A program made the translations under genes and the position numbers. Below, one piece after another: positions 32,325-39,613 of a DNA stretch of 44,111 bases; position 1 is the stretch's first letter, and every line of letters starts with the position of its first letter. A model generated the notes under the pieces. It had not been told where the DNA came from, ran no database searches, and saw only the letters and a list, made by a program, of their open reading frames with translations. Source of the stretch: a virus; IMG/VR virus record IMGVR_UViG_3300035682_002088, positions 1 through 44,111 of that record; one strand, given 5' to 3'.

Positions 32325-32857
32325 TGTGGAGATTTAGAGAATTAAAAAGAAGTGTTATAAATATATGGAAATGGTTACCAATAATCTGGAGAGATAGAGA
32401 TTGGGACCATTTCTACATATATCAAATCCTTGAATTTAAATTAAGGAAACAAGCTAATTATATTAGTATCATGGATAGACATACTACAGCACAAGAAGAT
32501 GCTAGAGATATGTTAACTTGCGCTGAATTAATCAATAGGGTTAAGGAAGGTTATTATGATAGTGAATATATGGATTACCATGAATCTGAATTTGAATTTT
32601 TAGATATTGAAGATAAACCAGGATTTAGTGAATTGAAAATTGATGTTATAAGTGAAGATTTTGATTCTTATTTCAAAAAATATCCAACATGGTACAAAAG
32701 GGCTATTAATCATATTGAAAAAAATAAAGATAAGTTTACAAAAGATAAAAATGATATTATATTTGTTGCTATGATTATGAGCCAATTAAGACAAGAAAAA
32801 GCAAAGGAATTGGTATTTAAAATAATATCCGATAAAATTAATGGTTGGTGGGATTAG
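32324..32857 (+). CDS. Hypothetical phage protein
   Basis: A 177-residue protein rich in Trp and charged residues (WKWLPIIWRDRDWDHFYIYQ near the start, KKYPTWYKRAINHIEK near the end). I have the impression of a phage-conserved family but cannot name one or assign a role. Coupled to its neighbours by overlap or short spacing. Confidence 0.6.
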   Translation: MWRFRELKRSVINIWKWLPIIWRDRDWDHFYIYQILEFKLRKQANYISIMDRHTTAQEDARDMLTCAELINRVKEGYYDSEYMDYHESEFEFLDIEDKPGFSELKIDVISEDFDSYFKKYPTWYKRAINHIEKNKDKFTKDKNDIIFVAMIMSQLRQEKAKELVFKIISDKINGWWD

Positions 32858-32867
32858 ACATATTATT

Positions 32868-33164
32868 ATGAATTTAACTAGTAAAATGATTAAAAACCTT
32901 TCTGATGATAAATTAATCAGAATTGCAAATATACTCGACCCACATGATAATTGGCAAGTTGGTAGAATAGATGATGGGGACCAAGAAATATATGAAGTAG
33001 TTGTTGATGGTGGTGATGGTCAATATATCGCTATCGTTCAATTTTTGTTTGGTGATTATGGATTGGAACCAGAATATATGATTCGTCATTTTGATGCTGA
33101 CTTCAATGAAACATCACCAACTTGTGATGAATGGGTGTTAATAATGGAAATAATAAATGAATAA
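32868..33164 (+). CDS. Hypothetical protein
   Basis: A 98-residue acidic protein (SKMIKNLSDDKLIRIANILD, then EVVVDGGDGQYIAIVQFLFG). I use ATG 32868, since the ORF extension from 32841 overlaps the previous gene. Family unknown. Confidence 0.55.
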   Translation: MNLTSKMIKNLSDDKLIRIANILDPHDNWQVGRIDDGDQEIYEVVVDGGDGQYIAIVQFLFGDYGLEPEYMIRHFDADFNETSPTCDEWVLIMEIINE

Positions 33165-33173
33165 TTTTAATTT

Positions 33174-33473
33174 ATGGCAAAAAGATTAAGTTATGAAGAA
33201 AAGAAAAATCAATCAGTTATCGATTTGATTAATGAAATGTTCAAAATTGCTGGACATGATGTTAAATATGATGACATTAAAAGTAGAGAAGATGATTGGT
33301 ACGCACAATGGACTATGACTGAAGAACAATATTGTGAATGGAAAAAATTTGGTGTTAACTATCTTAGGAAATCATTAAAACTTAGCAAAGAATCAGCTGA
33401 AAACGAAATGAATTGGTTTGGATTAATGTATGGATTGAAATTTTATAATCCAGAATTTAAGTTAAATTGTTAA
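33174..33473 (+). CDS. Hypothetical protein
   Basis: A 99-residue protein with WYAQWTMTEEQYCEWKKFGV and a C-terminal EMNWFGLMYGLKFYNPEF. This small Trp-rich type occurs in many phages, but I know no function for it. It lies 8 bases before the next gene. Confidence 0.6.
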   Translation: MAKRLSYEEKKNQSVIDLINEMFKIAGHDVKYDDIKSREDDWYAQWTMTEEQYCEWKKFGVNYLRKSLKLSKESAENEMNWFGLMYGLKFYNPEFKLNC

Positions 33474-33481
33474 AAGAATAT

Positions 33482-34066
33482 ATGAATAAAATAAAAAATA
33501 TTACCATATTCAAAGGTAAAAAAGCAAAATCTGGTCCAGTACACACAATGAATATTACAATTGGTGATTTGGTAAAAGTATTTAGACCAAAAACATTCCA
33601 TGATAAATATACCTATATCGGTTCAGTACCATGGAATGAGGAAGGTGATATTTTTAAAGTAATGGAACCTTTAATAATATTTATGGATTATAAAATGAGA
33701 CCTAAATGGTGTCCAAAATGGTTTCTAAGATTTTTACATCTATTCGGTAACGATAATTCAATTGTAAGAGTTAGGAACTGGAAATTAAATCGATTATTTA
33801 ATAAAATAACTAAAGGTTATCAACTTACCGATTATAAAACAAAATGGGAATGGTATGATTTAAGGATATCAGTTAGAGCTTGTGAGCAAGTCCAAGATTT
33901 AGCTAGTATGATTGAATCAACATATTATAGAAAAGGTAAAAAACAAGATTTAATTGAAGATATTAAATCAATTGAAAAAGATTTTGATTCTGGTTTTATG
34001 TCCTTAAATGATTTGCAAGAATATTATGATGATTTAATCGATAAAAATAAACTACCCATCGGCTAA
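33482..34066 (+). CDS. Hypothetical protein, C-terminus altered by a tnpB element
   Basis: A 194-residue basic protein (MKPLIIFMDYKMRPKW-like middle, read as EPLIIFMDYKMRPKWCPKWF). Family unknown. Its last four codons and stop (CTA CCC ATC GGC TAA) lie inside the end hairpin of the element at 34052, so the natural C-terminus ended at or beyond 34051. I use ATG 33482, which follows an A/T-rich stretch; a start at 33467 would add five residues. Confidence 0.55.
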   Translation: MNKIKNITIFKGKKAKSGPVHTMNITIGDLVKVFRPKTFHDKYTYIGSVPWNEEGDIFKVMEPLIIFMDYKMRPKWCPKWFLRFLHLFGNDNSIVRVRNWKLNRLFNKITKGYQLTDYKTKWEWYDLRISVRACEQVQDLASMIESTYYRKGKKQDLIEDIKSIEKDFDSGFMSLNDLQEYYDDLIDKNKLPIG

Positions 34067-35334
34067 AGACCAATGGGTTTTGTAGGATTAATCCTAACTG
34101 GGTGGTTTATAGCACCGCTTATATCCGTAAGGGATAAATCCCTACCAAACTTACTTTTAAGATATTTTCTTAAAATATTTATACAACCATTTACATCTGC
34201 ATGAATTAAAACATCTTCAGATGTTTTAAATAATCCACGTTTAATTCGTTTACCTAAATAAGTTTCCTTCTTACCTATTACCTCTAAATCTAATGCGGAG
34301 CATTTGCTTGTATAACTTTCTTCTTGTAATATATAATCTATTCCATAATAATTACATTTTGCTTCTAATTTTTTTTTTAATATACCGAAAGGTATCGAAA
34401 CAAAGTTCTGATTATTCTTACTTCCTAAATTAATTTCTTGTTTTATTCCTTTAAAATCACCTATTACTAAAGTACCTATATCATTATTTAAACAATAATT
34501 AACCACTTTACTTACTGTATTATTTAAATAATTATTAATATAATTTTTTCTATATTCACTTAATTTAATAAATCTTTTTGTGTTTTTATCTTTTATTTTA
34601 TTTATTTCATAACTACTTTGTAATTTAGCTTTAGTTTTATTATAATGTTGATTAACTGATTTTAATAGTTTACCATTAAAGATAAATGATTTTTTATTAA
34701 CTGTATCATAAGTTGTTATTAGATTATCTAATCCACAATCTAAACTAATATAATTCTTTTTATTTAATGGTTTAATTTCATTATGTTTTTCATAACAAAA
34801 TAGAATTTCATATTGTTTACCCCCGTAGGTGGGTTTAATTTGTAATTGTTGTAATTTAGTTATATTAAGATTAGTAGGTAAATCTAATATTAAATCTTTT
34901 TGAGTAATATTATATAAATCTCTAAACTTTTTAGTTAACCCAATATATACTTTATTACCTTTAACTCTAGCACTTCTACCAGCAACGAAGATGGACCACC
35001 CATCTTCTTTTGGTAAGTAGTTGGGTACTTTTACATCTGCTGAATATTTACCTTTATTTTTTAGTTTTAATAAAGAAAAGAATGATTTAAAATTTCTATC
35101 AACAATCCTATGAATTTGTTGTGCTGAATCAGTAATTAAATAACTATAATGTTCATTATCTTTTATGATATGATATTGTTCATTATAATTAAGATAAGAA
35201 TCATTTAATTTAAAATATTCTTTTATTACATAGTTACAAGAATTATATAATCTAGCTGAATGAAATGATAATTTATCTACGATAAATTTATCATTTTCAC
35301 TTAAAATCAGATTATTTTTAAGAGTAAGTATCAT
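34063..35334 (-). CDS. tnpB: TnpB RNA-guided nuclease
   Basis: A 423-residue TnpB. RuvC-I is ISLDCGLDNLITTYD and RuvC-III is IHADVNGCINIL. The RuvC-II position reads TLVIGDFKGIKQEINLG, without the usual Glu; candidates for a relocated Glu are KQE and QEESYTSKCS. The zinc finger is degenerate (one Cys remains). The sequence is closer to the TnpB of the IS607 element at 37269 (shared KQEIN, KNNQNFV, EESYTSKCS, KRGLF) than to the IS605 TnpB at 9303, although its ends are IS605-like. Confidence 0.88.
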   Translation of the reverse strand: MILTLKNNLILSENDKFIVDKLSFHSARLYNSCNYVIKEYFKLNDSYLNYNEQYHIIKDNEHYSYLITDSAQQIHRIVDRNFKSFFSLLKLKNKGKYSADVKVPNYLPKEDGWSIFVAGRSARVKGNKVYIGLTKKFRDLYNITQKDLILDLPTNLNITKLQQLQIKPTYGGKQYEILFCYEKHNEIKPLNKKNYISLDCGLDNLITTYDTVNKKSFIFNGKLLKSVNQHYNKTKAKLQSSYEINKIKDKNTKRFIKLSEYRKNYINNYLNNTVSKVVNYCLNNDIGTLVIGDFKGIKQEINLGSKNNQNFVSIPFGILKKKLEAKCNYYGIDYILQEESYTSKCSALDLEVIGKKETYLGKRIKRGLFKTSEDVLIHADVNGCINILRKYLKSKFGRDLSLTDISGAINHPVRINPTKPIGL

Positions 35335-35433
35335 AATTAAACATTCCCTATATATAAATATAGGGAAAAAGTAAAAAAGACAAAATTAAATGTTAAATAA
35401 TTGTTAAATTTTGTTTTATAAAAAATAAATTAG

Positions 35434-35441
35434 TATATTTG
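35434..35441 (+). promoter_or_regulatory. Promoter box inside the element end, reading outward to the cREC gene
   Basis: TATATTTG lies inside the tnpB-only element and points out toward ATG 35529. It is the second element end in this window with this layout. Confidence 0.6.
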
Positions 35442-35528
35442 TAAAAATTATTATTAATCAAAGAGGGAAACGTAGTTCATTTCCTCCCAACCACTAAAGA
35501 TAGTTGGGTTTCTATGAACTTAAAAAAA

Positions 35529-35948
35529 ATGAAGAATCAAATTAAAAGATTATTCCTTGATGATTTAAGAATACCAACAGATTGCCCAAAAACACATTAT
35601 ATGACATATAGAGGTGTTGATTTAACAATATACCATGAAGAATGGTATATTGTTAGGTCCCATGGTCAATTTGTTAATTGGATTGAACAGAATGGTTTAC
35701 CAGATTTGATATCATTTGACCACGATTTGGGTGATGACACCAACTTAAAAGGTGTATTACCAATCGAAGAATGGTTTGATATGGATAACAATAGAGAATA
35801 CACTGGTTATGATTCAGCACACTGGTTGGTCAATTATTGTTTAGATAATAATTTAATATTACCAGAATTTGTGGTACATTCGGCTAACCCAGCTGGGTAT
35901 GAAAATATAAAGGGTTTATTAGATTCTTATATAAAACAACAAAGTTGA
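35529..35948 (+). CDS. cREC: cyclic-phosphate-processing receiver-domain protein
   Basis: A 139-residue protein. KRLFLDDLRIPTDCP, FDHDLGDD, GYDSAHWLVNYCLDN and FVVHSANPAGYENI are the motifs of the receiver-like cREC family, predicted to act on RNA cyclic phosphates in RNA-repair systems. Metal-binding Asp residues in LDDLR and HDLGD are intact. I use ATG 35529; the ATG at 35514 lies inside the element's end hairpin. RNA ligase and RlaP-type genes elsewhere in the window support an RNA-repair role. Confidence 0.75.
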   Translation: MKNQIKRLFLDDLRIPTDCPKTHYMTYRGVDLTIYHEEWYIVRSHGQFVNWIEQNGLPDLISFDHDLGDDTNLKGVLPIEEWFDMDNNREYTGYDSAHWLVNYCLDNNLILPEFVVHSANPAGYENIKGLLDSYIKQQS

Positions 35949-35993
35949 GGGTTTACCCCTAATTTGCAGTAAGTTGTTGTTTTATATAAGAAT
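35923..35993. repeat. Perfect 20-bp inverted repeat overlapping the cREC stop
   Basis: The sequence ATTCTTATATAAAACAACAA at 35923-35942 pairs exactly with 35974-35993, leaving a 31-base loop that contains the gene's TGA and GGGTTTACCC. There is no T run after it, so it is not an ordinary terminator. It is immediately followed by the next promoter. Confidence 0.75.
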
Positions 35994-36000
35994 TAAATAG

Positions 36001-36008
36001 TAAATTTG
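36001..36008 (+). promoter_or_regulatory. Promoter -7 box (TAAATTTG) for 36024
   Basis: It lies 16 bases before ATG 36024, right after the 20-bp inverted repeat. Confidence 0.6.
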
Positions 36009-36023
36009 CTAAAAATAAAACAA

Positions 36024-36314
36024 ATGAATAAAACAAATGAATTTAAACCACATCGTGTTCATTGGCACGATATCGAAGAATTGGCTTGTCATATTTTAGA
36101 CTTAGATTATGATGAAGTTGATTACAGTGAAATTGAAGAAGCAATTTATGAAAAATTTGATTGCTCATTCGAAACATTCCAGGATATAGTTGAACATTTG
36201 ATACCTCTAGCTGATTCAGGTAAAAGCCCATTAAGTGGTGAGGTATTCCAAGGGTTTAGTAAAGATGAGGGTGATGGATTAAGATGTTGGATTGTTAAAA
36301 GTAATCCATTATAA
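36024..36314 (+). CDS. Hypothetical protein
   Basis: A 96-residue acidic protein (HWHDIEELACHILDLDYDEV, then FSKDEGDGLRCWIVKSNPL). Family unknown. I use ATG 36024 since the earlier ATG at 36006 is part of the promoter region. It is followed closely by the HAD gene. Confidence 0.6.
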   Translation: MNKTNEFKPHRVHWHDIEELACHILDLDYDEVDYSEIEEAIYEKFDCSFETFQDIVEHLIPLADSGKSPLSGEVFQGFSKDEGDGLRCWIVKSNPL

Positions 36315-36315
36315 T

Positions 36316-36693
36316 ATGCACATAGTTGTTGATTTTGACGGGACAGTCGTAACACACGATTATCCAAGAGTAGGTAAAGATATTGGTGCAGTTCCAGTTT
36401 TGAAAGAACTTATTAAAAATAAACATCAACTAATCCTATTTACAATGCGAAGTGGTAAGAAATTAGATGATGCAGTTAATTGATTTAAAGAAAATGAAAT
36501 ACCATTATTTGGTATTCAAACCAACCCATCACAACATGAATGGACTGATTCACCAAAAGCATACGGCCAATTAATTTTGGATGATGCCGCAGCATTTGCC
36601 CCATTAAAATTTGACCAAGAATATTCAAATAGACCATTCATTGATTGGGGTAAAATGAGAGATGAATTAGTTAGAACTGGTTGGATTAAATAG
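36316..36693 (+). pseudogene. HAD-superfamily phosphatase-like gene with in-frame TGA
   Basis: From ATG 36316 the frame encodes MHIVVDFDGTVVTHDYP (catalytic DxDGT) and LILFTMRSGKKLDDAVN. It then meets TGA at 36481-36483, where relatives typically have Trp (AV-W-F-KE). The same frame continues FKENEIPLFGIQTNPSQHEW, SPKAYGQLILDDAAAFAPLK (motif with DD) and NRPFIDWGKMRDELVRTGWI to TAG at 36691-36693. Only a TGG to TGA change breaks an otherwise intact 125-codon gene. It is a recent nonsense mutation, a TGA readthrough or a sequencing error. TGA is a normal stop elsewhere in this window. Confidence 0.75.
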
Positions 36694-36715
36694 TAATTTT
36701 TAAAAACAAATAAAT

Positions 36716-37051
36716 ATGAATGAAAGTAGAAGAGTGGACGCAGCACGTCCTGGTCGTTTAGTCTATGACAATGAACCACAAACAGAAATGTTGGTAGATA
36801 ATGAACAAATAACTAGTGACTATAGTTACGCTGAAGCGGAATTAAACCCAGACCCACAACCAGTGCAAGATGGGGGTAGTAGAGCAAGAACTGTAGTCAT
36901 TGAACCAATGCATTATGGTTATGTGGTAAAATTAGATTGCCATAATTTTGCATTTGAAAGTGCTGATAGAGCATTGAACTATGTCACTGAATACTTAAAA
37001 GACCCACAAGGTACTGAAAAAAAATGGTGGAATAAAGAATTATTCAAATAA
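36716..37051 (+). CDS. Hypothetical protein
   Basis: A 111-residue protein with a polar, Asp/Glu/Pro-rich first half (AEAELNPDPQPVQDGGSRAR) and a more folded second half (YGYVVKLDCHNFAFESADRA, then LKDPQGTEKKWWNKELF). Family unknown. It precedes the pseudoknot-like spacer. Confidence 0.55.
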   Translation: MNESRRVDAARPGRLVYDNEPQTEMLVDNEQITSDYSYAEAELNPDPQPVQDGGSRARTVVIEPMHYGYVVKLDCHNFAFESADRALNYVTEYLKDPQGTEKKWWNKELFK

Positions 37052-37065
37052 CAAATTGCGAATCA

Positions 37066-37130
37066 GCTCACTAAACTAAATGTTGTTATAATAAACAAGT
37101 ATTATTTAGTGAGCATTTTCTTGTTTAGTG
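37066..37130 (+). other. Pseudoknot-like or switching hairpin
   Basis: GCTCACTAAA (37066-37075) pairs perfectly with TTTAGTGAGC (37105-37114). In the loop, AAACAAG (37093-37099) pairs with CTTGTTT (37120-37126) just downstream, giving an H-type pseudoknot with 10-bp and 7-bp stems. Alternatively CACTAAAC (37069-37076) pairs with GTTTAGTG (37123-37130). The two folds exclude each other. It lies 20 bases before the ORF at 37150. Confidence 0.55.
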
Positions 37131-37149
37131 AATTAAAAATGAAATAGTT

Positions 37150-37272
37150 ATGACTGAAAGAGAGTTAGAAATACTAAGATTTGAAAAAGTTGAAGTATCA
37201 ATTGAAGAAAGTGGTGATAAACCATATTATTATTACACAGTTACTAATTATATAGAAAAATATTCTATTTAA
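37150..37272 (+). pseudogene. Truncated hypothetical protein at an IS607 insertion
   Basis: ATG 37150 encodes MTERELEILRFEKVEVSIEE, then SGDKPYYYYT, and a short foreign-looking end (VTNYIEKYSI) to TAA 37272. The SGDKPYYYYT stretch is familiar from longer phage proteins that continue with a folded domain. The IS607-type tnpB ends at 37269, overlapping this ORF end, so the gene looks cut by the element. Confidence 0.45.
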
Positions 37273-38528
37273 TTATTCATAATGACACCACATAAATGTG
37301 ATATGATTACTGGATATACTGCAATACCCTCTATTCCGTCAACAAAAGCATTCGGAACTACCTTTCTTATTATATTATAACCACCATTCATATCGGCATT
37401 GATTAATTCACCGTTTGATGATTTAAACAACCCTCTTTTAACTCGTTTACCTTTATATGTTTCGTGTTTCTTAATTTCTTCCATATCTAAAAAACTACAT
37501 TTACTGGTATAACTTTCTTCAGTTATAATAACGTTTATACCAACCAATTTACATTTGTAATTAAGTATTTCAATGAATTTGGTATGTGGTATGTTAACAA
37601 AATTTTGATTATTTTTATCCCCGATATTTATCTCTTGTTTCCAGTTTTTATTATTACCAATGATTAAAGTATTAATATTGTTTGAAACTAATTGATTAAT
37701 AATATATCTACTTGTGTTATGTAAATAATCGTTTATTTTATTATTTCTTTTATTAGTTAATTTATCTAATTTTTTACTATTTTTTTTATCTTGTCTTTTT
37801 TCTAAGTTACTTTGTATTTTACTCTTTTCTTTATTATAGAATTGATTAATAGATTTAACCGATTTACCATTTATTACAAATGGTTTAAAATCTTTACAAT
37901 TAGAAACAACTGTTGCTAGGTTATCCAAACCTAAATCAACCCCACAATACCTATTATTATCTTGTTTTAAAGTCAATTCTTTAACTTCATACAAAACTTC
38001 AATAACATAATAATTATTTCTAGGTATAATCCTACATTGTTTAATATTCGTTTTATTTGTTTTTATTCTAATATCAGAACCAGACAACTTAATAATACCG
38101 TTTTTAAGTTCCTTGGTAGAAATAGCACCTAATTCATACGTTGTAATATATCTACCTGTTTTACTGTCTTTATAATTAGGTAATTTAGGTCTTCCACTAT
38201 ATTTGTTAGGGTTAACCTTATAATCTTTAATTGATTTAAAAAATGATTTCCAATTTTTATCTAATATCATCAAAGTTTGGTTAGATACTTTTCTAGGTAA
38301 ATTGGTATAATCAGAATGATTTATAAGAATTTTTCTGATTTCATAATAATTTAAATATACGGCATAATCAACCTCACCTAATCCTTTTAATTTAGATGTT
38401 TCGATAAACTTATTTCTAATAATATAATTAGCATAGTTATATAAGTTTTTAGATAATAAACATATTTTATCACATTCACTATAGTAATTATGATTAGTAT
38501 TAATTATATGTTTTTCAGTTAATATCAT
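37269..38528 (-). CDS. tnpB: TnpB of the IS607-type element
   Basis: A 419-residue TnpB. RuvC-I is CGVDLGLDNLATVVSN and RuvC-III is INADMNGGYNII. The RuvC-II position reads TLIIGNNKNWKQEINIG, again without the standard Glu, with EESYTSKCSFLDME downstream as in the TnpB at 34063. The zinc-finger cysteines are mostly missing. The first residues MILTEKHIINTNHNYYSECD match TnpB starts. It overlaps tnpA by 14 bases. Confidence 0.9.
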   Translation of the reverse strand: MILTEKHIINTNHNYYSECDKICLLSKNLYNYANYIIRNKFIETSKLKGLGEVDYAVYLNYYEIRKILINHSDYTNLPRKVSNQTLMILDKNWKSFFKSIKDYKVNPNKYSGRPKLPNYKDSKTGRYITTYELGAISTKELKNGIIKLSGSDIRIKTNKTNIKQCRIIPRNNYYVIEVLYEVKELTLKQDNNRYCGVDLGLDNLATVVSNCKDFKPFVINGKSVKSINQFYNKEKSKIQSNLEKRQDKKNSKKLDKLTNKRNNKINDYLHNTSRYIINQLVSNNINTLIIGNNKNWKQEINIGDKNNQNFVNIPHTKFIEILNYKCKLVGINVIITEESYTSKCSFLDMEEIKKHETYKGKRVKRGLFKSSNGELINADMNGGYNIIRKVVPNAFVDGIEGIAVYPVIISHLCGVIMNN

Positions 38529-39093
38529 TTTTTTCTAAAAAATCAATAATTTCTTGTTTATTTTTCTTTCTTCTTAAACCATACATTCTTGCTGAGAATG
38601 AATATATGATTGAAACTAAATCTTGTATTAGGTCTGTTTTGTCATCATCAGTTTTATTAACAACGATAATTTCTTTATCATTGTTATTTAATAATGTTTC
38701 AATGTAGTTAAATCCAAATCTGGTTAACCTATCTTTATTCTCAACTAAAAGAATATCGTAATCCTTTCTTTTAAGTAGTTTAATTAATTTAGTTCTATTA
38801 TCATTTAAACCTGAACCAACCTCCTTGATATTATCAATAATCGTATAACCATTATTGATAGCGTAATTGTATAATCTATCAGATTGTCTATCTAAATTAT
38901 CCTTTCTATCTGAATTAGATACCCTAGAGTAGATAATAACTTTATTTTTATTTTCAAATTTATTAATAGGTATTAATACGTGGTTAGTCTCATCAATGAA
39001 CGCACCATCAATTTTACCTTTTTTAAACCTATTCCAAGCAGTTCGATAAGTTACATTAAACTTTTTTGCATAATCTGATAATTTATAATACAT
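38515..39093 (-). CDS. tnpA: IS607 TnpA serine recombinase
   Basis: A 192-residue protein. Residues 1-50 are a MerR-like HTH (YKLSDYAKKFNVTYRTAWNR). The catalytic domain has IIYSRVSNSDRKDNLDRQSD with the nucleophile Ser in YSRVS, then VENKDRLTRFGFNYIETLL with conserved arginines. IS607 TnpA cuts and joins double-stranded DNA with little target specificity. The N-terminal DNA-binding position is typical of the family. Confidence 0.93.
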   Translation of the reverse strand: MYYKLSDYAKKFNVTYRTAWNRFKKGKIDGAFIDETNHVLIPINKFENKNKVIIYSRVSNSDRKDNLDRQSDRLYNYAINNGYTIIDNIKEVGSGLNDNRTKLIKLLKRKDYDILLVENKDRLTRFGFNYIETLLNNNDKEIIVVNKTDDDKTDLIQDLVSIIYSFSARMYGLRRKKNKQEIIDFLEKNDIN

Positions 39094-39217
39094 ATACTTG
39101 TTTTTTATATAAATATATAGTACTTTTGTAAAAGTATGGGAAATTGTAAATATTTTTACAATATTTTTCTATATTAAATATTAATTGTAAATGACACATT
39201 AACTAATGCGATTGTAT
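39094..39217. other. IS607 end region, A/T-rich with inverted words
   Basis: A 124-base spacer without a gene. It holds TACTTTTGTAAAAGTA and a second inverted pair, TTGTAAATATTTTTACAA (about 39146-39163), plus another TTGTAAA near 39186. These are plausible binding sites for the serine recombinase. No TAnnTTTG box toward 39218 is clear. Confidence 0.4.
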
Positions 39218-39613
39218 ATGAAAAATAATAATTTATATTGTACTGACTGTAAAAAAGTGATGGAACACAGACCTAAATTATCTGCATTAATGGATGGTAG
39301 TATGGTGTGTTCTGAATGTTCAAAAATGAATGGTTTTTGTTCATTAATTAAAGTCGATGATGAATATTTCCAAAAACATTCCAGAGATATACGATGGATT
39401 GAATTCGATGAAAATGGTAGAGGTAAAGGTCAACATATTAAACCAATGGTTGGATGTAGTTTAATAATGAGCCCATTTAATGATTATTTTACCTGGATGA
39501 CAACAATTGTTACCGAGATTATTGAAGAATACGATAATTACGTACACTTCAAAACTGAAAATAGTGAGTACAAATTACATTATAATCGACAAGATGTTCA
39601 AGAAAGCAACTAA
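39218..39613 (+). CDS. Zinc-ribbon protein, hypothetical
   Basis: A 131-residue protein. LYCTDCKKVM and MVCSECSKM near the N-terminus form a two-CxxC zinc ribbon. The rest (GKGQHIKPMVGCSLIMSPFN, then DNYVHFKTENSEYKLHY) is beta-rich. No family named. I use ATG 39218; the ORF start at 39206 adds four residues. Its end overlaps the next gene by 20 bases. Confidence 0.6.
   Translation: MKNNNLYCTDCKKVMEHRPKLSALMDGSMVCSECSKMNGFCSLIKVDDEYFQKHSRDIRWIEFDENGRGKGQHIKPMVGCSLIMSPFNDYFTWMTTIVTEIIEEYDNYVHFKTENSEYKLHYNRQDVQESN

Larger units (their letters stand above)
34052..35524 (-). mobile_element. tnpB-only element with IS200/IS605-type ends
   Basis: About 1.5 kb. The tnpB-side end starts CTACCC, with hairpin CCCATCGG/CCAATGGG (34055-34077) and CTAAAGA in the loop. 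The other end has outer stem AGTTCAT/ATGAACT (35474-35480, 35514-35520) and inner CCCAAC/GTTGGG with CTAAAGA in the loop. These match the ends of the tnpA-carrying element at 9293-11087, so that TnpA could move it. No tnpA is inside. The right boundary is approximate (within about 5 bases). Confidence 0.75.
37269..39093 (-). mobile_element. IS607-type element (tnpA serine recombinase plus tnpB)
   Basis: Core of an IS607 element with tnpA before tnpB on the minus strand and 14 bases of overlap. True ends lie somewhat outside these limits. Beyond tnpA, TACTTTTGTAAAAGTA (about 39120-39135) and repeated TTGTAAA words in both orientations up to about 39190 may be recombinase sites. No target duplication is expected for this family. 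Confidence 0.8.

Noticed and set aside
36481-36483. Genome-wide reassignment of TGA to Trp
   Set aside because: Several well-supported genes end in TGA with tight overlaps to the next gene, and Trp is otherwise TGG.
37275-39195. ATGACAC shared near both sides of the IS607 element as target duplication
   Set aside because: One copy lies in the tnpB coding end, and IS607 elements do not make target duplications. Seven bases can match by chance.
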